Source of the DNA: Strigops habroptila
Lineage: Eukaryota > Chordata > Aves > Psittaciformes > Psittacidae
Direction of reading: 5' to 3'
Length of the DNA: 64,000 nt
Assembly (NCBI RefSeq): GCF_004027225.2
Contig: NC_046358.1
Span: forward strand, 9,517,284-9,581,283
The notes under the pieces: model-generated
Seen by the model: only the letters and a program-made list of their open reading frames with translations
What the model was told of the DNA's origin: nothing
The model's database searches: none
Shown: positions 18,811 to 29,656 of the stretch, piece by piece
Numbering within the stretch: the stretch's first letter is position 1
Layout of the letters: each line of letters begins with the position of its first letter
Made by a program: the position numbers and the translations under genes

Positions 18811-20298
18811 ATGGCTATCACAAACCTCTTTGTCTGGGTTCTGCGAAGCGTATTCGCAAACGTGCTCATTGTCAGTGATGAGCTGGATGAACCCACACGT
18901 GAGTGCATGCACCAGCGTTTGGAGATGCTTATTGAGGACACAGATCGGCTGCTGCAGAAGCTGGACCAGATGATCCACAAGCAGAAACGTGCGACCTGGA
19001 GAGCCCTGCTCTTTGCTGCCTTGCGGCACTGGCAATTCTGGGCGATTGCTGGCATCCTGATCCTCCTGATTGTTGGGCTCTGCTGGTGCTTCAGGAAAAG
19101 GAGCCATGAGGCGGGCAGCAGCAGGGAAGAGGAGGAAGACAGTGAAGGAGAAGATGCTGCTGAGGCGACAGATTTGGGCACATACATTGCAATGCGCAAC
19201 AAGTGGTCAGCTGATGAACTGTGGAACCGGAGTGAGTTGGTGCACGCACTGGTGGAAAGCCTCCTCATTGCTTGCCAATGGTCCAATTCCGTATCAAACG
19301 GTTTCTTCCCGGAGCTGGGACCAGCCATCGGGGTGGGCAGCGCCTTTGATTACTGGAGTTCCCGGGAAGATGAGCCTGTCTACTGCCAGCTCGTGCGCCT
19401 GAAGCCCCCCCGTGGGCACGCCTTCTGCCTGGAGCCGCACATCGTGGCAAAGGAGTCCCGCATCCGTGTCGAGCTGCAGTGCACATGCACTACTCAGGAG
19501 ACGGTGGGGCCCATGCTGTGCTTCCTCCACGACCCCGAGGAGGAGCTCAGGAAGAAGCAGAAGCCCAGCCTCCTACACACCCTCTGCACCGGCTCCTATC
19601 TAGATGTGCAGAAAACTGCTTGCTGGTTGCAGGATTTGGTGAGCGAAAGCACGGCAAGCATGCGCCTCCTACGTTTACGGTACTACGTTCTGACCGTGCT
19701 GCCCTCCAGCCGCTCTTGCAAAGTGCAGATTAGAGATGTCTTTGGGAGAACCATGCTTGTTGAGATGATGTTTGGCATGCAGCTAGGCGACTCAGACATC
19801 TTCATGAGCAGCCAGCCTACAGAGGACATCTTCACCCCAAGCACAATGTGGACACTGAGCTGCACCTGGGCAGAGGCGAAGTTCTTGTGGCTGATGTTCG
19901 ATCAGACCCCAGATGACAGCTTGCTCAGCTGCCTGCAACTCTGCACCCGCATGGTGGCAGGCACAGGCTTTTCCAGCTACACCTTGAAGACGGTGGTGAT
20001 GCACCTCCTGACCACCACACCCCTGTCAGGCTGGCGCAGGAGGCATTTCCTACTGCGGCTGGATGACATCATGCGGTACCTGCGCTGCTGCTTGGAGGAG
20101 AAACGCCTCAACCACTTCTTCTTCGGTAATGAGAAGATTCCTGAGGAGATTGTCGTGCCCCCAGCCTTGCAAAGAGCGGAGCCACTCAACCTCTTCCAGC
20201 ATCTGGTGCAGGATCCGGCTGCCCACGAGCAGGCAATGCGGGACTTCGAGGAGCTGCAACATCGGCTTACAACACAGCTCTTCTTCTCGGGGCACTGA
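18811..20298 (+). CDS. ITPRIPL1: ITPRIPL1-like protein, copy 1
   Basis: A 495-aa protein of the ITPRIP family (inositol 1,4,5-trisphosphate receptor-interacting protein-like 1). N-terminal hydrophobic stretch 1-21, charged helical region 23-62, membrane span about 77-94, acidic stretch 105-116, then a Mab-21-like (nucleotidyltransferase-fold) region from about 150 to the end. Family marks are GVGSAFDYW (174-182), the LKPPRGHAF block and the AEPLNLFQHLV block near the C-terminus. The start is the ATG three bases after a splice acceptor (CTCTCTCCTGCAG, ending 18807). The frame stays open upstream to 18532, but that part carries frame-shifting indels between copies, so it is not coding. AATAAA at 20460-20465 ends a short 3' UTR. 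Coding is in one exon, as in the family. The role in birds is not established; whether the fold is catalytic cannot be told from sequence. Confidence 0.9.
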   Translation: MAITNLFVWVLRSVFANVLIVSDELDEPTRECMHQRLEMLIEDTDRLLQKLDQMIHKQKRATWRALLFAALRHWQFWAIAGILILLIVGLCWCFRKRSHEAGSSREEEEDSEGEDAAEATDLGTYIAMRNKWSADELWNRSELVHALVESLLIACQWSNSVSNGFFPELGPAIGVGSAFDYWSSREDEPVYCQLVRLKPPRGHAFCLEPHIVAKESRIRVELQCTCTTQETVGPMLCFLHDPEEELRKKQKPSLLHTLCTGSYLDVQKTACWLQDLVSESTASMRLLRLRYYVLTVLPSSRSCKVQIRDVFGRTMLVEMMFGMQLGDSDIFMSSQPTEDIFTPSTMWTLSCTWAEAKFLWLMFDQTPDDSLLSCLQLCTRMVAGTGFSSYTLKTVVMHLLTTTPLSGWRRRHFLLRLDDIMRYLRCCLEEKRLNHFFFGNEKIPEEIVVPPALQRAEPLNLFQHLVQDPAAHEQAMRDFEELQHRLTTQLFFSGH

Positions 20299-20554
20299 AA
20301 GTGGTCTTCACGCACAGAGCCGTGTTTGCAGAGTTCACAGCTAAGGACATCGGAAAGGAACCTGGCAACAGAGATTCCTGTTACTACCTGGACAGTGAGC
20401 TCCCTTCCTCTTCGAGAGAGTCCATTCCCTCTGGGGGCTTTCCCCTGTGCAAAGATGCCAATAAATCTCTTGTGTCACATCGAAACAAACACTGCGTCTG
20501 TGAGGGTGTAGCCTATGGAAAGGGCTCTGGGGGCTGTGCTTGATGGTCAGCTCC

Positions 20555-21007
20555 ACAGAATCGCAGATTCGTAGAAGAGTTACTCTTGGAAAGGACCTTA
20601 AGATAAGCTAGTTCCAACCCCTCTGCCACGGGCAGGAACGCCTCACCCTAGACCATGTCACCCAAGGCTCTGTCCAACCCGGCCTTGAACACTGCCATGG
20701 ATGGAGCATTTACCACTACTTTGGGCAACCTGTTCCAGTGCCTCACCACCCCCAGAGGAAAGAGCTTCTTCCTTATATGTAACCTGAACTTCCCCTGTTT
20801 TAGTCTGAATGCATTACCCCTTGACCTATCGCTACAGTCCTTGATGAGGAGTCCCTCTCCAGCATCCCTGCGTGCCCCCCTCAGATATTGGAAGAGTGCT
20901 ATGAGGGCACCATGCAGCCTTCTCTTCTCCAGGCTGAACAGCCTCAACTTCCTCAGCCTGTCTTCACGCGGGAGGTGTTCCGGCCCCCTTATCATCCTTG
21001 CGGTCTG
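20555..21007 (-). mobile_element. CR1 LINE fragment (-) no. 1, unit 1
   Basis: 3' part of a CR1 in minus orientation, about 450 bp. A 121-aa open frame on the minus strand (20648-21013) is the ORF2 C-terminus, with LRKLRLFSLEKRR and VVRHWNRLP motifs typical of CR1. It begins in the sequence just after the ITPRIPL1 poly(A) signal. Confidence 0.88.
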
Positions 21008-21631
21008 AAGCACAAAACCAAAAACATCAACATACCAGTTACTTCAGTAATAATGAATCTTGGAATGGACTTCTAAGAAAAGCGGGTGTCAACTACAGAA
21101 CTTATCTGAAGTCATAGGTCAGGTTTCCTATTCTCACTGAAAATAAATTTCAGGAACGAATACACAGCTACTTGAAATGTTGCATAATGACGTGAAAATG
21201 TGAACAAAGGTGCCATAAAACCTAATAATGTGTGCCTTATGACAACGTACTGTTGCACGCAAACTCACAGAAGAGGCTATTTCCAACACTCTCGCAACAG
21301 CAATGCGGAAACTCAAGTCAAAATTACACAAGAATTACTTCCTCCTCCCACAATTCCATAAATCGCATTCCCTAGATAGCGACGGTTCCTGTAAGGGAAC
21401 ACCTTGAAGTGTGAATTGTAGGAGCAATTTCAATAAATCCTGCATTTAAGGGCAACATTACTGACACTTGGCCCAGAGACACAAGTTATAATATTGACCC
21501 TGTATTCATATGCCGCTCTTATTCTTTGCACCAAATGGAAATACTAGCCAGAGAGAATTAACTTCACATCAGTATTAGCTGGCTTCTTAGCAAGTTACAA
21601 AGTCTCTCCATCAAAATGTGACTTTGCAAGT

Positions 21632-21832
21632 AGAATCATAGAATAGTTTGGGTTGGAAGGGACCTCCAAAGGTCATCTAGTCCAACCCCCCTGCAGTGAG
21701 CAGGGACATCTGCAACTAGATCAGGTCGCTCAGAACCACCTCCAGCCTGGCCATGAACGTCTCCAGGTATGGCACATCTACCACCCCTTTGGGCAACCTG
21801 CTCCAGTATTTTACCACTCTCACTCTAATTTC
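21632..21832 (-). mobile_element. CR1 LINE fragment (-) no. 2, unit 1
   Basis: A short CR1 3' end in minus orientation starting AGAATCATAGAATAG, with the GGGTTGGAAGGGACC signature. Confidence 0.88.
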
Positions 21833-22544
21833 TGACAACCAGTTTTGCATGGGAGTGCTTTATCTGAGACATGTTTTTTTTCCTGTAAGGGAATTAGATT
21901 AAAAAAAACAAAACAACCAACAAACAAAACCAAAACCAAATCACTCAATCTTCCGGCAATTTCATCAGACAATTTTATCGATAGTAGAAAAGGATTATGC
22001 AGAAGTTCAAGATTAGTTAGTAAACTGTGTTATGGAAGCACAGTGAAGAAGTACTCCAGACAAACCAGGTTCATCACGTTTTATAGCAGAACCTTAACCT
22101 TTATTCTATCTGAATTGAAGCAGTATAGAATCACCTTCCCAAACATTTCCCATTAGAACTAAGCAAGAAGTAGGTTCATATTTTTTTCCAAAAAGACCGA
22201 TTAAGCAGAGCAGATAATAAATTTCTTCTGAGTGTAGAGAAAACAAGTTACAGAGTTATCTGCCAGCAGGCTGTAGTTCTGAATATCCATTATACATTCC
22301 TAAATCAAAGTAACGAAACGCAAACATAGGCGTGCATAATAGCCATTAATGGCTTGTCCACGGTCATATGGTGTGTCCAAAAGAGAGGAAGAATGATGAT
22401 ATAGATGTCCTGATTTCACTTACAAACTGAAGATCAAAGACAGTGGGAAAAATAACCCTGCTGTAGGACCTGAACCTCAGCACCACTGAATTTCTCCTGC
22501 AAGAACACAGCCAGGCAGCCACCTGCAAAATCCTTTTGTGTTTT

Positions 22545-22764
22545 AGAATCATAGAATAGTTAGGGTTGGACAGGACCTTAAGATACCTAGTTCCAACCCT
22601 CCAGCCACGGCACGGATGCCTCACCCTTGACCATGTGGCCCACGGCTCTGTCCATCCTGGCCTCGAACACTGCCAGCGATGGAGCATTTACCACTTCTTT
22701 GGGCAACCTGTTCCAGTGCCTCACCGCCCCCGCAGTAAAGAACTTCTTCCTTATATCTAACCTG
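22545..22764 (-). mobile_element. CR1 LINE fragment (-) no. 3, unit 1
   Basis: Another CR1 3' end, minus orientation, starting AGAATCATAGAATAGTTAGG. It differs in sequence from no. 2, so it is a separate insertion. Confidence 0.88.
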
Positions 22765-22880
22765 ATATCTTAGTCAACGAGACAGCAGCCTTTGTTGAAT
22801 ATCGCACCTCTGACACCTCTCAATGTACTCAGAAAAGAGCCGCAGAAGGCTTGAGTAACTAACATCCAAGCATCACTCAC

Positions 22881-22963
22881 CTGAAATACAGCATATGGAT
22901 AGATTCCTTCAGATACGAATAGAGCTCTTCTGTGTTAATATTATACTGAACAACTCTGACAGG
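22881..22963 (-). pseudogene. ACTR10: ACTR10 exon 3 fragment, unit 1
   Basis: An 83-nt exon on the minus strand with acceptor TTTACTTTACAG and donor GTGAGT. It encodes [19 protein letters not shown] followed by nine more residues, which I recognise as actin-related protein 10 (Arp11, pointed-end dynactin subunit). It follows the 73-nt exon at 23506-23578 in frame. No ACTR10 exon 1, or exon 4 and later, is visible in the unit, so on its own it cannot make the protein. Exon numbers are inferred from their place near the ACTR10 N-terminus. Confidence 0.85.
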
Positions 22964-23505
22964 CTGTAAAGTAAAAATATCCACAGTCATCTTAAATACG
23001 AAGCAGTGCTTATATATAAACATATACACGAGATATAGATACATTTATATGAGATAATAAATTACATCTGAGCATATATAATCTGACACACATAAACAAG
23101 CACGCAGTCTTGCCTGATTTGTGCTATGTCCATAACGATGCATCTTATAAACTCACCCTATTACTCAAGTCCAGAGTTTAGTCACGCTAATTTTTGGTAC
23201 TGGTAACAGCTTATCACAACATTAGTTTTCCAAAAGCTGCCATCCTCTACTGAAATGAAAAAAGGCAAACAAAACATAGCTAGGCCAAGAAATTTGTCAA
23301 TAAATGCCCCAAACACGCATGGGTGATGAGTACCAATTAACATCGGCATTGGTACCACACTTAGGTGTTATCTAGTTAGAACAGCAGCAGTTATAAGATA
23401 ATGAGAAATAGCTTCTGATGGACAGAAAACATACCTGCAAATTCTTTCTGTACCGGAACATACCAAACGTGATAAAGGTAAAACAGTTCAGGTAAAACAG
23501 CTTAC

Positions 23506-23578
23506 CTTTGTGACATCAGGTTTCTTTATTTCACTAGGAATAATGCATCTTGGTCCTGTTTCTCCTGCAAAACCACAC
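23506..23578 (-). pseudogene. ACTR10: ACTR10 exon 2 fragment, unit 1
   Basis: A 73-nt exon on the minus strand (acceptor TTTTCTTTTAG, donor GTAAGC) encoding [19 protein letters not shown] and five further residues, the ACTR10 N-terminal actin-fold segment. The reading frame is open and both splice sites are canonical. The unit boundary at 23958 lies about 380 bp upstream, within what would be ACTR10 intron 1. Confidence 0.87.
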
Positions 23579-24221
23579 CTAAAAGAAAATGTAGAAAACC
23601 TTATCATCTCAAGTCACCATTTAACATCGTGGGCCTAGGAACCATCACAGAGTAATTAATTAGGCGTATTTCTGTGACTGCAAAGAGGTGCTTTGCACAC
23701 CGCTTTTCTGTCGAGCCATTTTGTATGAGAAAGATTTTGTACCTTCTTATTGACTGACCCTCAGCTGCATTAAACAAAACAAGTTTTCTTCACTTCTGTA
23801 AGGACTGTAGTGCTCAATTCTGATCTGCCTCCTACCTTCCACTCAGTACACTTTGTAATAATCCACGTGCAACCTTCCTTATTGCCTGTTAAATTTCCAA
23901 AGAAATACCTTCCTGTATCCTCCACACAGACCCAGTTTTCACAGAATCTCATTAAACACAGGAAATAGGATTAGGGATGGCTCGAGGCTTGATTACACTC
24001 AGCACACCTGCTTGCGGGGCACAGAACGATCTTCCTGTCCTCCTTTATCATATTTACAGGTGAGCTTAAACACGCAGAAGTGCAATCTTTCCCTACAGCC
24101 GCCCGCCAGTGTGAACAACCACCCGGGCATGTCTCCAGCCCAGGCCTGCAGCAGGACAGAGGGACAGCCGTGGTCTCCCACACGCCATCCCGGCAGGAGG
24201 AAACCTTCTCCGGGGTTTCTC

Positions 24222-24653
24222 CCAGAGGACACACCGAGCCCCGCAGGACGGCACCCCCCGCCCCCCAGTGCCCCGGGGACCCGCTCGCCGGGAACAAAGA
24301 GCCGCGCCGAGGATGCGCTGCCCCGCGGGCAGCCAAGCATCGTCACCCGCGAAACAGTAAAGCAGAATGAACGAACGCGGGGACAATCCAGCTTGGGGGC
24401 GCCGTGTCCCTCCCTTCACCCCGGACACCCCCCGGCCTCACCTGTCTCCCGCCGCCGCCGCCGACTCCCCAGCGCCGCGCTCGCCCCCCGCACCCCGCGG
24501 CCGCTCGGGCGGGGCGGGGCGGAGCGGAGCGAGCCGGCCCCGGGGCGGTGCCGGGACCGGACCAGCGCCGGCTCCGCCTGCCCGCGGGGGGTCCTGCACC
24601 GGCAGCAGCCACATCGGCGCGTGGAGGGCGGACGCCTTCGCCGTTTGATCCCG
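24222..24653. promoter_or_regulatory. CpG island, unit 2
   Basis: Copy of the unit 1 island with small C-run changes. The minus-strand donor AGACAG|GTGAGG ends an open frame here (exon end near 24443). It lies about 0.9 kb upstream of ACTR10 exon 2 of unit 1 on the minus strand. Confidence 0.65.
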
Positions 24654-26710
24654 TCTCCAAAAGGAAGTTTTAGCACCCGGCTCTTCCCCCCACCAGCTGG
24701 GATCAGAGTCCAACCCAACAGGCTCCTTCGCTTTGCTCGCAGGAAGCTGCAGAAGCGAGGCCTGCAGTACTCTTAAGCAGTTTTCCATCTGTTACAGATT
24801 CTCCTCCAGTTTTCAGCTACAGAGGTCACCTTCCCCCGGTAATCTCTCTACAAACAACGAGGGCTTTTTAAGTGATATCCCTCACAACCCTTAGCAGAGC
24901 TTAGTTCAGTTTCTTTGTTTTGGTGCTTCGTTCTAAACACCTACTTGGCCAAGGAGAAAGAAATCTCAAAGATTTTTACACTTCTTCCCCCCCCCCCACC
25001 TGGTTTTTTCCACACCAGGAACCCCACAGCTAGCCTAAGAGGACTAGAAACCTTTACACCATCAGATCCTGACATACTTACCAACTCACTTCATCAAACA
25101 GCAGCACAGAAGCTCACGCTTTAAATAAAGAACATAATTGATTGAGGAAAACTGAGATATTCCTTATCAATAAATTGATCATTATATTTTTCTTTTTGTT
25201 GTGCTACTGGAAATAACATTTACCTTAGTGGATTGTTCTCTTTGCTAGACTCATCCCAACGTTTTACCTCTCATTTTAGAGAAACAGAGTGTTTTCTAGT
25301 GGATTTCAACCAAACTGGAACCAACCAAATTCATTTTGGTAGCATTCTGCATCCAATATTAAAACTTTTCAAAGACAGATTTGTTGTACGTCGGAGCAGT
25401 TTCTTTCGGGAAATATTGCTAACCTCTGCATAAGTTGAAAATACAGTGCAAAAATGCCTGTATCAGCAATAAAGCCTGTCACTGGCAAAAGACATTAGAA
25501 AGAATTTCAGAGTTAAGCTTGATGGAGCAAGCAGCCAGGCAAAATGATGGGAACAGTCCCTTGTAGCTTTGCACCAATGAATTGTAAAATCTGGGAAGTT
25601 ATTCGTGAGCCAAAGTTTCTAGCAGTGCAGCATCTTTCTAAAGAACAAACTCCCAGATCAGGGACCCAAAACTCTCCACAGGTTCATCTTCTGTTCATCG
25701 TTTTGGCTGAGGGTTTTGCCTGAGAAGAGAGGATGGTTCAGCCATGGAGGAGGCACCACCTCTGAAGTTGACAGTGTAGCCAGATTTCACAGCAAACCCG
25801 GATCAATGAGGGCTTATTTTCCAATGCAGCACTGCACGCCGTGGCGAGTCAGGGGTTGATTCCCAAACCGCTCAGTCATCCGTATGTGGGGAGAGGGGCA
25901 GGACAACAGAGAAACCACACACCGGAAGTCAGAGCTGTAGGCAGTGCGTCCGCCAGGCTCGAGCCAGAGCCTTGGCTTCCGTAGCTACAAAATTCACCCC
26001 TAACAGCTGACCTGGGATTCAGAATGAGGGATTATGTTTTCAACCCGTTTTCTATCTAACCTTTAAAATTATCAGGAAAGTTACGTAAAATGTAAAGCAT
26101 GTGTAACTGATGCTCTTGTCTTCTCTAAGGCATGCAGAGCACTTGACAGATTGGAGGAGTTTTCACTTCCCTCTTGGCATTGACTCCTTCTGAACCCAGA
26201 TTTGCACTGTATACTCTCCAGGTTACATATTCACTGATAATCACTGTAACCAAAATAGCTGGTTGTCTATGGGATTTTCCCCCCGTTTGAAATTGCAGAT
26301 TCCCTGTAGACTGCAAGGTTTTCTACTTTGCATAACCTGCCAAAATCAAGGGCTTCTACATTATCAACAAAAAAAAATCTGCAGACTGAAAGGAGGAGGC
26401 ATCAGAGACTGAGGAGACAGGCAGAAATCAAAAATCAACAGAGAGCACTGTTCTGTTATTCATTTCTATGGTTTATTATTTGGAAATACTATTTTTTAAC
26501 TCAGTTCAGTATGCCCCAGAGCACATACATAACCAAGCAAAACCGGCCCCACTTCCACAGCAAATTAAGAAACGTCCATCCCTTTCCCTTTTTACCAATG
26601 CTCTGTTTCAAAATGTTTCAGTGCAATCTTCAAGTGGTGTCATCCTTCAGAGACTTCTTACCCCTCAGGTGAAATTCAGAGATTAAATTCAGGTGTAAAC
26701 CGGTTTATTC

Positions 26711-26858
26711 TTCCATGCTGGTAGCATAGCTGGTAAAGAGCATGAGATTCATGTCCTGTTCCCAGGTCTGACTTGTTAAGTGACTTTCAGAACCAAACTT
26801 CACCTGCCTCTGCCTTCATTTCCCCTTCTGTAAAATGGAAATAACAATACCTAATGGT
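26711..26858 (+). repeat. MIR-like SINE, unit 2
   Basis: Copy of the 15865-16012 element. Confidence 0.65.
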
Positions 26859-28770
26859 TGAAAAAGTCCCTTATAAGATCTCCGGGTTACTATAACAGCA
26901 AACTGTTGTATAAACTAATAATATCATACAGTGGATTTCTTTAAAAGCTGATATTCCTTTTGCAGCCTTATTGCACAAACCAAAAAGTACAAATAACATG
27001 TCCTAATTAAGAAACTGGGTTACTTAATAATTTACAGGAAGACACATTTTGGACATATAAAATTAACTAAAAAAAAAATCATTGTCTTGACATCAGATTA
27101 CTGCATCTTAAGATGCCACCCCGAGCATCTGTCATGAGATGGTATCAGCTATCCTAAGTATGTCAGGACATGCCACAGAAGGTAAAGGCAATTTTAAAAT
27201 AGCTACCATTAATTTCGCTGCTGAATGAGTTTCCCAAATTGAATATTGGGGACATCCAGCACATAAATCAGTGCACATTTCCAGCACACGATTCACCTTT
27301 ACATCAGCTGGTGGCATCTGTTTTAAGGAGAATTGCTCTTCCCATTAAACGGCAGCCATTGGAACAGAGTAGCAATGAGTCTAATTCAGGGAAAGTGAGA
27401 ACAGCATTCCCTGACACAAAGAGGGAAGTATGCTTAAAACAAATCCATTTTGAAAAAGGTATCAGGAAGTTTACGGCCAATGAATTATTTCAAATGTAAT
27501 CATGTCACAGATGAACATTTCTTTCTTCTCCAACTGTAAACCCAATAAATGCCATCTGCAATTAAAACTCAACCAAGAGAATCAACTTGGATTCCTTTCT
27601 CCCAGGTTCCTCACTGCCGGCACTAACAGAAAAGCTGTGCGAGACCAAGCGATGCCAGTGCAGCTCTACTGCTGGCTCTGATTTATAGTAATTAGTCCTA
27701 CAAGGAGGCGCAGGATCCAGCTTCTCCTTCCCCGGGTCTTGTGATTCTGCAGTGCTCACAAAGCAGGAAAGCTATAACAACTTCTTTTTGTCGCTCAAGT
27801 CAGCAGATGTGACTTGGAGAGCACACAGTGGCCAGATCTGCTGAGTAGGAAAGCGCCATTTTTACACAGTCACTTCTCAGAGTAGAACCAGGCTTTCGCT
27901 GACTGGTCCAAGGTCACAGGAATCAGTTGCAGTTGCTCCGGGAATACAGCCCAGAAGGACCAGTGCTCCAGAACTGAATCACATTACAGCCCTCGCTTTT
28001 CTTCATATTCTTTAACAAAATCTATGAAGTTAATATCGAAGTACACCACATATTACAATTTGCCCAGAAATAAAGTGCTGAGGAAGCCATCCCCATACAT
28101 ATTGGAGTCTCAGCTAAAACGTGAACCATCTGTCAGTGCCCTGTAGCTCTTGGATATATTTTCCCCTGTCCTACATACTCCACTACAAAATCAGGCTGAC
28201 AATAAAAAAAAGCACTTGACACACCACCCCAAAGCAAGCTTACTGTTACCAAGCACTGTTCTGACATTAAACCCTCAGCTGCTTCATCATCTTAAATACA
28301 GTTTAATAATAATACCCAGATAATACCCAGAGGGACTTTGCAAACTTCAGCTTTCTTTTGCTTCTCAAAACATGAGATTAAAACAAACGCTGAATCCCTC
28401 CACCACAGGGAAGAGGGCGGTCTTTGCCATGGGTAACGTGCAGGATCAGGACACTTGCGTGGGACTCAGACTGTGTGTCGGAGTGAGACAGCAATGCTCT
28501 CCATCCAGATGCCACCAGTGTTTTCACTGTTCCCCATTGGGGAGATTTTTAGGGCAGTAAAGACCACTTTCTGGATGGTTATGAGCAGAGAAATATATAT
28601 TTTTGTGTTGGAAATATTCAAATCAATTAAGCTGAAATCCTACAGCAGGAACCAAGTCCAGCTGTTAACAGAACCCCAAGCAGCAGGAAAACTGTGGGCT
28701 TTCCTCCTCTTCCTCCTTTTCTAGAGCAGATAAGTGGATCCCCTTGAATCTGTGTGCTGGAAAAATGTAA

Positions 28771-29100
28771 GGAGACACTCTGTGACCTGCAGAAGCTTCA
28801 GGGAGGCACTGATCTCTTTGCTCTGGGGTCTGCTGATAGGTCACAAAGGAATGGCTTTAAGGTGTGTCAAGGGACGTTCAGATTGGGTAGCAGGAAAATG
28901 TTCTTCACTGAAAGGTTGGTCAAGCAGTGGAACAAGCTCCCCCCAGGAAACGGCGACGTCCCCAGGCGTGTTGGTATTCCAGAAGCAACTGGACAATGCT
29001 CTTGGATGTATAATTTAACTTCAAGGTGTCCTGGGGTGCAGTCAGGCCTTGGACTTGACGGTCCTTGTGGGTAACTTTCAATTCGGGATTTTCTATGATT
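28771..29100 (+). mobile_element. CR1 LINE 3' fragment (+), unit 2
   Basis: Copy of 17925-18254, ending TCTATGATT. Confidence 0.8.
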
Positions 29101-29656
29101 AGGAGATATCCATTGGCAGGCAGAACACACTTATTCCAAAATACAGCACCATGCACGCTTCTCTGAACAAAGTTGGCTGGAGCCAAGCTGTAACCAGGGC
29201 ACCAGGGCAGCTGTGAGTCGCTGAACTGGGCTGGGGGCGAAGGCTGGGGCTGGGTGGCGGGCAGGCCTGTGATGCGTCTCGGCGCCTGTGACAGCACAGG
29301 GGACGAGTCACAATGGGGGATGGTTATGAGGGTGCCAGCAGGCAGCACTGCCCCAGGACGGCCTGGGCCAGCAGCGAGTGCACACACAGGGGGGAGGCTG
29401 GGCTGGACAAGGGCCGGGGCAGAAACGCGGGCCCCTGGGCGTGGGTGCTCACCCTGCATCGAGGCCCTGGCTGCGAGCGCCTGGGCAGGGCACGCTGCTG
29501 CTGCCACCGGGCCTGGGCGCAGGCCTTTCTCCCTCCCAGCTGCCTCGTCCCCTCTCCTGCCTGTCCCCAGCTCCCTGCGGCTCCCGTCCCCGCTCCCCCC
29601 ACCACCATCTCCCTCCCTCCCAAGCCCCACTGAATTCCTTCTCTCTCCTGCAGGCC

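Larger units (their letters stand above)
13112..23958 (+). repeat. Tandem array unit 1 (10847 bp)
   Basis: First copy of the unit. It begins at CAGGAAATAGG, the point where this copy and the others become the same; bases before it differ from those before units 2-5. Contents: CpG island, MIR, CR1(+), ITPRIPL1-like gene, three CR1(-), and ACTR10 exons 3 and 2 (-). The stretches 13806-15864, 16013-17924, 21008-21631, 21833-22544, 22964-23505 and 23579-23958 show no gene or repeat that I recognise, and the same holds for the equivalent parts of the other units. Unit-specific variants include a G for T near 13193 and a 13-base C-run near 14139-14151 (10-11 elsewhere). Confidence 0.95.

Noticed and set aside
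20648-21013. 121-aa minus-strand frame as a host gene
   Set aside because: It is the C-terminal end of CR1 ORF2 and lies inside a 5'-truncated LINE.
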